From PNON01 sp964387025 (GTDB lineage: Bacteria; Chloroflexota; Anaerolineae; Anaerolineales; Anaerolineaceae), in the NCBI GenBank assembly GCA_964387025.1, contig CAYLUZ010000001.1, positions 657,689 through 721,688 of the forward strand: DNA of 64,000 bases, written 5' to 3'. The notes beneath the pieces were generated by a model. The model was not told where the DNA came from. It was given only the letters and a program-made list of their open reading frames with translations, and did no database searches. Shown here piece after piece: positions 16,765 through 25,019 of this stretch. A program made the position numbers and the translations under genes. Within the stretch, counting starts at the first letter, position 1. Each line of letters begins with the position of its first letter.

Positions 16765-18285
16765 ATGTACTCTGTTCAGATGAAAGGGATCGTCAAGCGG
16801 TTTGCCGATCTTTTAGCGAGCGATCATGTTGATTTTGATCTAGAGCAAGGTGAAATTCATGCGTTACTGGGGGAAAACGGTGCCGGAAAAACGACACTGA
16901 TGCGTATCCTTTACGGGTTATACCATGCAGATGCAGGACAAATATTGATCAATGAAAAAACTGCGATAATTCATTCTCCACGCGAAGCGATTCAACTGGG
17001 AGTGGGTATGGTAACTCAGCACTTCACTCTTGTTCCCACATTAACTGTTGCAGAAAATATGGTTTTGGGAGAAACAGGAGGTTTTACACTTAACCTTCCT
17101 GATATCGAAAAGAAAGTAGCTGCAGCTTCGGAAAGATTTGGAATACCGGTCAAACCGCAGGCATTGATAAAGCATTTATCGGTAGGTGAGCGTCAGCGAG
17201 TGGAAATATTAAAAGCGCTATACCACGATGCAAGAGTCCTCATCCTGGATGAACCTACAGCTGTTCTTGTCCCCCAGGAAGTAGAAGTTTTATTTGAGGC
17301 GCTGATTCGCCTACAGAAGGAAGGTCTGTCGGTCATTTTTATCAGCCATCACTTGAATGAAGTCATGCAGATCTGCAACCGGATCACAGTCTTACGTGAT
17401 GGCCGCTCAATAGGTACTGTCCAGAAAGATTCGACAAGTCTTAAGCAACTGGCGAACATGATGGTTGGACGTGAAAACTTCGGTGTTACCAGGCAGGGGG
17501 AGCGTGAAAAAGGTTGTATCGAGTTAAAACTTGAAAACATCAGTGCGACAGATAAAAAAGGTCTACCTGCATTAAAAGATATTTCGCTGGAAGTTCACCA
17601 GGGAGAAATTCTTGGTCTTGCAGGTGTTTCCGGGAACGGCCAAACTGAGCTTTCAGCAGTCCTCTGTGGGACGCACAAAGCTACAAGTGGCAAGGTTTCT
17701 GTGGAAGACCTTGACCTGAGCCGGGCAGAACCTGGAGATGTTTGGGCTGCTGGGGTAGGCCGCATCCCTGAAGACCGCCATACAAACATGGTGGGAGAAT
17801 TGACTGTAGCAGAAAACCTGGTCCTGGACCAACTGGATAATTTTGAACGGAACGGCATCCTGGATCAAGAAAAGATACAGCAGAACGCTGTAAAACTGAT
17901 CAAGGAATACCAGATCAAAGCGTCACCAAACGACAGGGTACGAACTCTTTCAGGGGGCAACATGCAGAAGGTCATGCTGGCACGAACACTAAGTCAGGAG
18001 CCACGTGTGGTGATTGCCTCCCAACCTACACGCGGATTGGACGTAGGGGCTACGGATTATGTCCGTTCAAAGCTATTGGAACAGCGGGATCGGGGTGCAG
18101 CAGTACTACTACTTTCAGAAGATCTGGAAGAGATCATGGCTTTGTCTGACCGTATTGCGGTCATTTATGAAGGTCGGATCATGGGCATTATTCCTGCCAA
18201 GGATGCTACCGCTGAAAAACTAGGCTTGATGATGGCTGGCTCTCAGCTTGAACCAGGGATCGAGGTACTCAATGTTGAATCTTAA
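16765..18285 (+). CDS. ABC transporter ATP-binding protein, double-ATPase nucleoside/sugar type
   Basis: A 506-residue protein with two fused ABC ATPase domains, the RbsA/YufO (NupO) architecture that goes with BMP-type binding proteins. Domain 1 has Walker A 'LGENGAGKTT', the signature 'LSVGERQRVEIL' and Walker B 'LILDEPTAVL'. Domain 2 has the usual degenerate P-loop 'GVSGNGQTE' but a good signature 'LSGGNMQKVMLAR', so only the first site is likely to hydrolyse ATP fully. It energises uptake through the two permeases that follow. Its 3' end overlaps the first permease by 14 bases. Confidence 0.93.
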   Translation: MYSVQMKGIVKRFADLLASDHVDFDLEQGEIHALLGENGAGKTTLMRILYGLYHADAGQILINEKTAIIHSPREAIQLGVGMVTQHFTLVPTLTVAENMVLGETGGFTLNLPDIEKKVAAASERFGIPVKPQALIKHLSVGERQRVEILKALYHDARVLILDEPTAVLVPQEVEVLFEALIRLQKEGLSVIFISHHLNEVMQICNRITVLRDGRSIGTVQKDSTSLKQLANMMVGRENFGVTRQGEREKGCIELKLENISATDKKGLPALKDISLEVHQGEILGLAGVSGNGQTELSAVLCGTHKATSGKVSVEDLDLSRAEPGDVWAAGVGRIPEDRHTNMVGELTVAENLVLDQLDNFERNGILDQEKIQQNAVKLIKEYQIKASPNDRVRTLSGGNMQKVMLARTLSQEPRVVIASQPTRGLDVGATDYVRSKLLEQRDRGAAVLLLSEDLEEIMALSDRIAVIYEGRIMGIIPAKDATAEKLGLMMAGSQLEPGIEVLNVES

Positions 18286-19327
18286 AATTGAACGTGCCCC
18301 CGCTCCTGTATGGATGCGAACATTAATACCCATTATTGCCGTTCCTGTTACATTTCTCATTACATCGCTGATAATTTTAGCTGCCGGGGCAAATCCGTTT
18401 ACTGCATACTATCACTTTCTTATTTCACCTCTGGCGAGCAAAACAAGCATCATCGAAGTTCTGGTGAAATCGACACCTTTACTACTTACAGGTGCTGCAG
18501 TTGCCTTTGCTTTCAATAGCGGTTATTGGAACATTGGAGCAGAAGGGCAATTGTATGCAGGAGCAATTGCTGCTGCCTGGATAGGCACGCTGGTAAAGGA
18601 TATATCACCTTTCATCGGCATTCCAGCCATGGTTTTAGGTGGTTTCGTTGGTGGATTGCTGTGGGCATTCCCTCCAGCAATATTGAAAGTGAAACTGAAT
18701 GTGGATGAAGTGGTCACAACATTGCTTTTGAATTCGGTTATCCTTTTTGTGACCAGCTTTTTACTAAACGGACCATGGCGAAATCCAGTATCCATGTGGC
18801 CGCAATCACCTGAGATCGCAGCCGGTACAGTCTTCTTTAAATTGATCTCTCGCACTCGACTTCATTTTGGCTTCATCATCGCCATAATTGTCATATTAGT
18901 CACCTGGTTTGTCATCAAACGAACTTCATTTGGATTAAAAATGCGAGCGATAGGATTAAGTAAAGATGGTGCTCATTTTGCGGGTATCAAAGTAAATAAG
19001 ACAATGATGATCGTTGCATTGGTTAGCGGCGGAATTGCAGGTCTTGCTGGAGCAGGAGAAGTGGCAGGAATTCACTTCCACCTGATTGATGCTATATCCG
19101 ATGGGCTTGGTTACAGTGGTATTATCATAGCCACGCTCGGCGGATTGCATCCATTCGGGGTTGGAATTGCGGCGATATTTATCGGCCTCATCGATACAGG
19201 AGCACAAACCGTATCCAGGGTTATGGGAGTTCCAGTTTATTTAGGAGATGTCGTTCAATCTACACTGCTCCTGGTTACCCTTTCCCTCTTCGTTCTGCAA
19301 AATTTCCGCATCCGGAGGGTAAAATAA
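18272..19327 (+). CDS. ABC transporter permease, BMP/nucleoside type (subunit 1)
   Basis: A 351-residue inner-membrane permease with 8-10 predicted helices. Typical BPD_transp_2 segments are 'PLLLTGAAVAFAFNSGYWNIGAEGQLYAGAI' (abridged: FNSGYWNIGAEGQ), 'LNVDEVVTTLLLNSV' and 'TSFGLKMRAIGLSKDGAHFAGI'. I chose ATG 18272, with GAGGT upstream at 18262-18266, over a TTG eight codons earlier. It overlaps the ATPase gene by 14 bases, and its stop shares one base with the next gene's start (TAATG). Confidence 0.92.
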   Translation: MLNLKIERAPAPVWMRTLIPIIAVPVTFLITSLIILAAGANPFTAYYHFLISPLASKTSIIEVLVKSTPLLLTGAAVAFAFNSGYWNIGAEGQLYAGAIAAAWIGTLVKDISPFIGIPAMVLGGFVGGLLWAFPPAILKVKLNVDEVVTTLLLNSVILFVTSFLLNGPWRNPVSMWPQSPEIAAGTVFFKLISRTRLHFGFIIAIIVILVTWFVIKRTSFGLKMRAIGLSKDGAHFAGIKVNKTMMIVALVSGGIAGLAGAGEVAGIHFHLIDAISDGLGYSGIIIATLGGLHPFGVGIAAIFIGLIDTGAQTVSRVMGVPVYLGDVVQSTLLLVTLSLFVLQNFRIRRVK

Positions 19328-20244
19328 TGACCCTTACACTCTTTTTAGTTGGATTGATCGCAGCCATGCTGCGAGTAGCCACTCCTCTGATCTTTGGAAC
19401 TCTGGGTGAGTTGTTTTCTGAAAGGGCTGGGATACTCAATTTGGGTATTGAGGGAACCATGTTCCTTGGTGCTTTTGTTGGCTTCGCAGTGGCGGCTCAA
19501 ACCGGTTCATTGTGGATTGGTATTCTGGGTGCGATTGCTGCTGGAGTTATTTCCGGCTTGTTGATGTCCCTGTTAACAGTTCGTTTGGGCGTGAACCAGC
19601 ATGTTTCCGGGTTGGGTCTTACATTATTATGGACAGGTCTTTCATTGTACGGCTTCAGGATCATCTTTGGTGAATCCAAAGTCCAACCATCGATAGAAAC
19701 CTTTCCCCAGCTGCACATCCTGCCTGATTCCTCATTGTTTGCACCAATCCTAAACCAATATTTATTGACCTATATTGGTATTGCCATGATATTTGTGGTC
19801 TGGTGGTTAATTGGCAAGACTCGTTTTGGTCTTCAAATCCGAGCTGTAGGTGAAAATCCTGAAGCGGCAGACGCCGCCGGATTAAATGTTTATGCCATTC
19901 GCACATGGGCGTTATGCATAGGTGGTGGATTAATGGCTGTCGGTGGTGCTTTCCTGACCCTGGCACAACTAGGGTCTTTTACATTTGGAATTGTAGCCGG
20001 TCGCGGCTGGGTATGTATTGCTCTGATCATCTTTGCCAACTGGCAGGCGATCAGTGTTTTTTGGGGAGCGTTGCTGTTCGGACTAGTGCAGGCGTTGCAA
20101 TTGCGACTGCAAACTCTGGGTTTCAAGCTGCCATATGAATTGTTCCTGGCTTTACCTTACATTGTCACGATCATTGCATTAACAATCGCGGGGCGGAATG
20201 CATCTGCGCCTTCCGCCCTTCTAAAAGCTTATCGCCGCGAGTAA
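19327..20244 (+). CDS. ABC transporter permease, BMP/nucleoside type (subunit 2)
   Basis: A 305-residue permease partner of the previous protein. Diagnostic stretches are 'ATPLIFGTLGELFSERAGILNLGIEG' (abridged: FSERAGILNLGIEG), 'LGVNQHVSGLGL' and 'TRFGLQIRAVGENPEAADAAG'. Together with the ATPase and the BMP lipoprotein it completes a nucleoside or purine-type importer. It is translationally coupled to the first permease (TAATG overlap). It is followed after 42 bases by the molybdenum hydroxylase gene, with a good Shine-Dalgarno (CAGGAGG). Confidence 0.92.
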   Translation: MTLTLFLVGLIAAMLRVATPLIFGTLGELFSERAGILNLGIEGTMFLGAFVGFAVAAQTGSLWIGILGAIAAGVISGLLMSLLTVRLGVNQHVSGLGLTLLWTGLSLYGFRIIFGESKVQPSIETFPQLHILPDSSLFAPILNQYLLTYIGIAMIFVVWWLIGKTRFGLQIRAVGENPEAADAAGLNVYAIRTWALCIGGGLMAVGGAFLTLAQLGSFTFGIVAGRGWVCIALIIFANWQAISVFWGALLFGLVQALQLRLQTLGFKLPYELFLALPYIVTIIALTIAGRNASAPSALLKAYRRE

Positions 20245-20286
20245 AGCGGAGATATTACACCTCAAGAATCTTCAGGAGGCAAAAGT

Positions 20287-22611
20287 ATGAAATATAAATA
20301 TGTTGGTAAACCCTATATCCGGCCGGATGCGATCAGCAAAGTCACCGGAAAAGCGATCTACCTGGATGATATCCGCTTGCAGGATATGCTGTATACAGCG
20401 ATCCTTCGCCCGCCAACAGCCCACGCGTTAATTCTGAATATTGACACCAGTGAAGCAGAAGACTGCCCGGGAGTCGTCAAAGTTGTCACTGGTAAGGGTT
20501 GTAAATTCCGTTATGGAGATAACATCAAAGACCTTCAGCCGATGGCCATTGATCGGGTCCGCTATATTGGTGAACCGGTAGCAGCGGTGATCGCAGATAC
20601 ACTTGCGCATGCTCTGGCAGCGAAAGATAAGATCAAAGTCGAATACAAACCATTACCTGTATACACCGATGCACGCAAAGCAATGGAAAAAGATGCTGTA
20701 TTGATCCACGAGGATCAAATGGATTACTGGCGTCTGCCAACTCTCCAACCAATAGCTGGTACAAATGTGGCCAATGTCTACCATCTCAAAAAAGGCCGCG
20801 GCGAAGAAGGTTTTGACGAAGCAGATGTCACAGTCGAAGCTGAATTCAATTATCCGCTGGGTTCATGCGCCGCGATTGAGCCGCATGGTTCGATTGTCTG
20901 GTTCAAAGAAGATAAAACGATAGAAGCCTGGTCATCCTCCATTTGTCCATTCATTATTCGTGAAGACCTCGCCAATAGTTATGGTATCCCGGTGTCTGAT
21001 GTGCGTGTACATATCCCTGATATTGGCGGCTGCTTTGGTTATAAATCTGACATCACAGTTGAACAAACAATTGCCTGGATCGCCAGCCAGGTTCCCGGGC
21101 GACCAGTCAAATGGGTGGCAACCCGTGAAGAAGATTTCACCAGCAGTCTCATCGCCCACGGAATCCGCTCAGTCATGAAGATGGGTGCAAAGAAAGATGG
21201 TACCCTAGTCGCTTTCAAGGCCACCATCTATCACACAGGTGGAGCTTACGCAGATACACCAGTGAATGTGACCATGGCTTCCACCCATAACTCCACCGGT
21301 CCATACGAGTTTAAGCATGTCGAGCAAACCGGATACACCGTTTACACCAATACACCAGCGGTGGGTGCTTACCGCGGTTATGGACATCAAGAATCACAAC
21401 TTGGATCAGAGCGAATGATCGAACTCATGGCTCGCAAATTGAAGATGGATCCATTCGAATTGCGTAAGAAGAATTACCTCGGACCAGGCAAGATGAATGC
21501 TATGGGCGAGATGATGTACGAATCAAACGGGGATCTACGCAGTTGTGCAGATCAGGTGCAGAAAGCTGTATTCAGCACTCCCAAACTCAAAGAAGATAAC
21601 GATTATTATTACGGCCGTGGTTTTGCTGCTGTCTTCAAATCCCCCAAGGGAGCGCCATTCTCTACCAAGGGATGCTATATGAAGATGAACATTGACGGCA
21701 GTGTCAATGTCAATATGGGCGGAGCAGAAGTCGGCCAGGGCTTGCGCACGGTCATTCGACAGGTGGCAGCTGAAGCCCTGCAGATCCCACCCGAGAAGAT
21801 CCGCGTTTATACCGAGATCGATACCCAATATTCACCTTATGAATGGCAGACCATCGGATCGATGTTCACCACGCAGGGTGGCCGCGCCATTATCCGCGCC
21901 GCGAAAAAATTGATTACTTTACTCAAAAGCACAGCAGCCCAGGTATTAAAGACGGATGAAGATTACCTGACATACGATGGTGAGTTCATTTATCTGACTA
22001 ATGACCCGCGAATTCGGGTGGCTGTAGGCGATCTTGCTCGTGGCTATATCACGAGCGATGGAATCACCATTGGCGATCTCGCACAATCCACATCTGACGC
22101 CCGTTTACCGCGCTACTCCAACCCGGACAAGAATGGGCAGGGCAGTATCGGCGTGGAATATACATTCGGGGCGACAGGGGCTGAGATCCGCATCGAAAAG
22201 AAAACCGGCAAGGTATTGGTTGACCGTTTTGTCTCCACTTTTGATGTTGGTCAGGTGATCAACCCGCTGCAAATTCGCGGATCAGTGCTGGGCGGTGTGA
22301 CCATGGCGATCGGTGCAGCTTTATACGAAGAGCTTAACTTTGACGAGCAAGGCCGTATAACCAATCCGCAGTTGTTCAAATACCACATACCCACCTATAA
22401 GGATGCTGTAAAACAGGAGATCAATTTCCTGGAGAATCCGGGTACGGTCGGACCATTTGGCGCACGAGGAATAGGCGAACATTCGGTGATCGGCCCTGCA
22501 CCTGCAATACTCAACGCCGTCTATGATGCCATTGGGGTGGATTTCTTTGAAATCCCAGTTACTCCCGAAAAGATCAAGAAAGCGCTGGAAGCCAGAAAGG
22601 AGTCGAAATAA
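20287..22611 (+). CDS. Xanthine-dehydrogenase-family molybdopterin-binding large subunit
   Basis: A 774-residue Mo-hydroxylase catalytic subunit. It has the N-terminal hammerhead domain ('VTGKAIYLDDI', 'YIGEPVAAVIAD') and then the Mo-pterin domains: 'IGGCFGYK', 'GAYRGYGHQES', the cofactor-contact motif 'GGAEVGQGLRTV', and near the C-terminus 'GARGIGEHSVIGPAP' with the catalytic Glu of the family. It would hydroxylate a heterocycle or aldehyde carbon using water. Its stop overlaps the start of the [2Fe-2S] subunit gene by one base. Directly downstream of purine/nucleoside-type importer genes, a purine or other N-heterocycle substrate is likely but not proven. No FAD subunit gene is present. 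Confidence 0.9.
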   Translation: MKYKYVGKPYIRPDAISKVTGKAIYLDDIRLQDMLYTAILRPPTAHALILNIDTSEAEDCPGVVKVVTGKGCKFRYGDNIKDLQPMAIDRVRYIGEPVAAVIADTLAHALAAKDKIKVEYKPLPVYTDARKAMEKDAVLIHEDQMDYWRLPTLQPIAGTNVANVYHLKKGRGEEGFDEADVTVEAEFNYPLGSCAAIEPHGSIVWFKEDKTIEAWSSSICPFIIREDLANSYGIPVSDVRVHIPDIGGCFGYKSDITVEQTIAWIASQVPGRPVKWVATREEDFTSSLIAHGIRSVMKMGAKKDGTLVAFKATIYHTGGAYADTPVNVTMASTHNSTGPYEFKHVEQTGYTVYTNTPAVGAYRGYGHQESQLGSERMIELMARKLKMDPFELRKKNYLGPGKMNAMGEMMYESNGDLRSCADQVQKAVFSTPKLKEDNDYYYGRGFAAVFKSPKGAPFSTKGCYMKMNIDGSVNVNMGGAEVGQGLRTVIRQVAAEALQIPPEKIRVYTEIDTQYSPYEWQTIGSMFTTQGGRAIIRAAKKLITLLKSTAAQVLKTDEDYLTYDGEFIYLTNDPRIRVAVGDLARGYITSDGITIGDLAQSTSDARLPRYSNPDKNGQGSIGVEYTFGATGAEIRIEKKTGKVLVDRFVSTFDVGQVINPLQIRGSVLGGVTMAIGAALYEELNFDEQGRITNPQLFKYHIPTYKDAVKQEINFLENPGTVGPFGARGIGEHSVIGPAPAILNAVYDAIGVDFFEIPVTPEKIKKALEARKESK

Positions 22612-23108
22612 TGGCTGAAAAACTTACCTTTAAAGTAAATGGAATTGAGCGTATGGTTGAATATGAACCGGAGATGATGCTCATTGATGTGATCCGGGAT
22701 GTTCTGAACCTCACCGGTACCAAGCGCGGTTGTGATAATTCCACCTGCGGAACTTGTGTGGTTGTAATGAATGGTAAACCCATCAAGAGCTGCAATACAC
22801 CTGCAGCAAAAGCTGCTGGATCAGACGTGGTCACCGTGGAAGGACTGGCAAAGGGTATGGAACTGCATCCCATCCAGACCGGGATCGCAGAATCAGGAGC
22901 TGTTCAATGCGGTTTCTGTACTCCGGGAATTGTCATGGAACTCTATGGACTGCTTGAATCCAACCCGGAACTTACTGAGCAGGAAATGTCGAACGCACTT
23001 AATAAACATCTATGCCGCTGCACAGGTTATGAACCCATCCGGGATGGGGCATTGATCGCTCAAAAAATGGTACAGCAACGACAGAAAATCGTCAGTAAAT
23101 CTTTGTAA
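22611..23108 (+). CDS. [2Fe-2S] subunit of the molybdenum hydroxylase
   Basis: A 165-residue electron-transfer subunit. The N-terminal plant-ferredoxin-like domain has Cys41, Cys46, Cys49 and Cys61 (GCDNSTCGTC plus a later Cys). The C-terminal helical domain has Cys100, Cys103, Cys135 and Cys137 (QCGFCTPG and HLCRCTGY), so both clusters are complete. The length is normal for the small subunit of the CO dehydrogenase/xanthine dehydrogenase family. It starts on the last base of the large-subunit gene. Electrons would have to leave to an unknown acceptor because the usual FAD-binding middle subunit is not encoded here. Confidence 0.93.
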   Translation: MAEKLTFKVNGIERMVEYEPEMMLIDVIRDVLNLTGTKRGCDNSTCGTCVVVMNGKPIKSCNTPAAKAAGSDVVTVEGLAKGMELHPIQTGIAESGAVQCGFCTPGIVMELYGLLESNPELTEQEMSNALNKHLCRCTGYEPIRDGALIAQKMVQQRQKIVSKSL

Positions 23109-23139
23109 TTCACTATTAACCTAACATTCGGAGGAAAAC

Positions 23140-24348
23140 ATGGCATATGATATCTTGATAAAAAACGCGAAAACCCGAGCCTCTGATGGCAAGCTTATGC
23201 AGATCGCCATAGAGAATGGAAAGGTCGTAAAGATCGCCAACCAGGTGAACGGTGAAGCTAAAAAAGTAGTGGATGCTGAAGAGCATTTGGTCACCGAATC
23301 GTTTGTCAATGGACACCTGCATCTTTGCAAGGTTTACACGCTCGCCATGATGGATGATGAAGCACTCGGTGCATACACTGGTGAATCCATGGGTGGCGCA
23401 ATGACAGCCATTGAGCTGGCTGCCTCTGTGAAGAAAAAATACGACGAGAAATGGATCATCAAGAATGTTCGTAAAGCGCTGGACCTGGCTGTCCGTTACG
23501 GTAATACCCATATCCGTGCTTTCGCAGATACCGACACCACCGGTAAACTGGAAGGCGTCAAAGCATTACTGAAGGCACGTGAAGAGTATAAAGGCCGGGT
23601 TGAAGTTCAGGTAGTAGCCTTTCCACAGGACGGTGTGGTACGTGATCCGGGTGCTGAAGAATATGTTGAAGAAGCCCTTAAACTTGGGGCAGATGTAGTC
23701 GGTGGCATCCCCTGGATCGAGTATACCGATGCAGATTCCCAGGAACATATCGACCGCATGTTCAAACTGGCTAGGAAATATAATAAAGACGTTTCCATGC
23801 TGATCGATGATGCAGGTGATGCAACCTTAAAAACATTGGAAATGCTGGCTGTGACGACATTGCGCGAAGGCTGGGAAGGGCGGGTAACTGTCCAACATGC
23901 ACGCGCGATGGCACTGTACCCGGAACCGTATTACCGCAAGATGGAATACTTGTTGAAGAAAGCGCGAATGGGTGTTGTTTGTGACCCTCAGACCGGTCCC
24001 CTGTACGCCCGGGTTAAGTCGCTTTACAAAGCTGGTGTAAACGTCGCCCTTGGTCAGGATGATATTGCCGATGCGTACTATCCCTTTGGACGCAACAATA
24101 TGCAGGAGATCGCTTTCCTGGCAGCGCACCTGATGTGGATGACCAGCCGGGATGAATTGGAAATATTATTTGACCTGATCACAACCAATGCTGCAAAAGC
24201 ATTAGGTATTAAGAATTATGAACTGAAAGAAGGCAGTAATGCCGACCTGGTCATTTTAGACGCCGACTCAGTTTGGGAAGCGATCTGGTCGCATGAAGCC
24301 CCACTTTATGTCTTCAAAGATGGTGTGGATATAACCTGGAAAAAATAG
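23140..24348 (+). CDS. Cytosine-deaminase-like amidohydrolase
   Basis: A 402-residue metal-dependent hydrolase of the amidohydrolase superfamily, CodA-like branch. It has an N-terminal beta-sandwich (AYDILIKNAK), the metal pair His59/His61 in 'NGHLHLCK', His253 in 'VTVQHARAM', Asp307/Asp308 in 'LGQDDIADAYYPFGRNNM', and a C-terminal 'GSNADLVILDAD' closing the sandwich. The place where CodA has HCDE (a metal His plus the catalytic Glu) reads SMLIDD here (residues 219-224), so chemistry may differ. A GGAGG precedes the ATG. It is last in the transporter/Mo-hydroxylase block, followed by a strong terminator. Deamination of a purine or pyrimidine-like product is the likely role. Confidence 0.8.
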   Translation: MAYDILIKNAKTRASDGKLMQIAIENGKVVKIANQVNGEAKKVVDAEEHLVTESFVNGHLHLCKVYTLAMMDDEALGAYTGESMGGAMTAIELAASVKKKYDEKWIIKNVRKALDLAVRYGNTHIRAFADTDTTGKLEGVKALLKAREEYKGRVEVQVVAFPQDGVVRDPGAEEYVEEALKLGADVVGGIPWIEYTDADSQEHIDRMFKLARKYNKDVSMLIDDAGDATLKTLEMLAVTTLREGWEGRVTVQHARAMALYPEPYYRKMEYLLKKARMGVVCDPQTGPLYARVKSLYKAGVNVALGQDDIADAYYPFGRNNMQEIAFLAAHLMWMTSRDELEILFDLITTNAAKALGIKNYELKEGSNADLVILDADSVWEAIWSHEAPLYVFKDGVDITWKK

Positions 24349-24369
24349 ACAAATACATTAAGTAAGATG

Positions 24370-24406
24370 AAATGGACAGGCAGATTAATCCTGTCCATTT
24401 TTTATT
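24370..24406 (+). terminator. Rho-independent terminator closing the transporter/hydroxylase block
   Basis: AAATGGACAGG (24370-24380) pairs perfectly with CCTGTCCATTT (24390-24400), loop of 9 bases, followed by TTTATTTT. It lies 22 bases after the amidohydrolase stop. Confidence 0.85.
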
Positions 24407-24407
24407 T

Positions 24408-24416
24408 TGTTATAAT
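24408..24416 (+). promoter_or_regulatory. Extended -10 promoter element for the GNAT gene
   Basis: TGTTATAAT (TGN plus a perfect TATAAT at 24411-24416) lies about 38 bases before the GNAT start and directly after the terminator. The -35 region falls in the terminator stem and is poor, which is common for extended -10 promoters. Confidence 0.4.
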
Positions 24417-24454
24417 TAATCCAGTGGGCAATGAACAACTCCTGGAGGTGAATT

Positions 24455-24922
24455 GTGGATATCATGGTGCGTGAAGCAAAAATGAGTGATGTGGTTGGCA
24501 TTACGACCATTTTGCGTGAGCTGCAATGGTTTGAGACCATAGATTTAGAATCCTTCGAGGAATCAAAAAAAAGAGCAAAAGAACGATTACTATTGTGCCA
24601 GGCAGATGACAGTCATTCGGTCTTTGTCGCCGAAGGTGATGATAGCCGGGTAATGGGTTATGCCAGTGTTCATTGGCTGCCATATTTTTATTTACCAGGG
24701 CTTGAAGGTTATATTTCCGAACTTTTCATTTTAGAATTGGATCGTGGCCATGGAGTAGGTACTCTGATCCTTGAATCAATCAAATTGGAAGCAAAGGAAA
24801 GAGGTTGCTCCCGCTTGAGGTTGATCAATATGCGTAAAAAGGAATCATTCCACCGGGAATTTTATAAGAAACTGGGATGGGAAGAGCGTACCGGGGATTT
24901 CTCGTTTGAATTACTGCTTTAA
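24455..24922 (+). CDS. GNAT-family N-acetyltransferase
   Basis: A 155-residue acetyl-CoA-dependent acyltransferase. The core motif is 'ELFILELDRGHGVGTLILES', where R/GHGVGT fits the Q/RxxGxG/A acetyl-CoA pyrophosphate loop, followed by the C-terminal 'FYKKLGWEE'. The GTG start at 24455 is chosen because GGAGG ends 6 bases before it; an ATG three codons later is possible. The acceptor substrate is unknown. A hairpin follows the stop. Confidence 0.87.
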   Translation: MDIMVREAKMSDVVGITTILRELQWFETIDLESFEESKKRAKERLLLCQADDSHSVFVAEGDDSRVMGYASVHWLPYFYLPGLEGYISELFILELDRGHGVGTLILESIKLEAKERGCSRLRLINMRKKESFHREFYKKLGWEERTGDFSFELLL

Positions 24923-24948
24923 AAAAATAGACTAATAATTTGGAATAA

Positions 24949-24982
24949 GATGAAAGGCTGACCTATTGGTCAACCTTTCATC
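24949..24982. terminator. Hairpin between convergent GNAT and binding-protein genes
   Basis: GATGAAAGG-C-TGACC pairs with GGTCA-A-CCTTTCATC (14 pairs around one mismatch). It lies between two converging genes and probably serves both. The plus-strand U-run is weak. Confidence 0.6.
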
Positions 24983-25019
24983 GTGATTTACATCATATTT
25001 TTCAATTGGTTAAGAAGAT

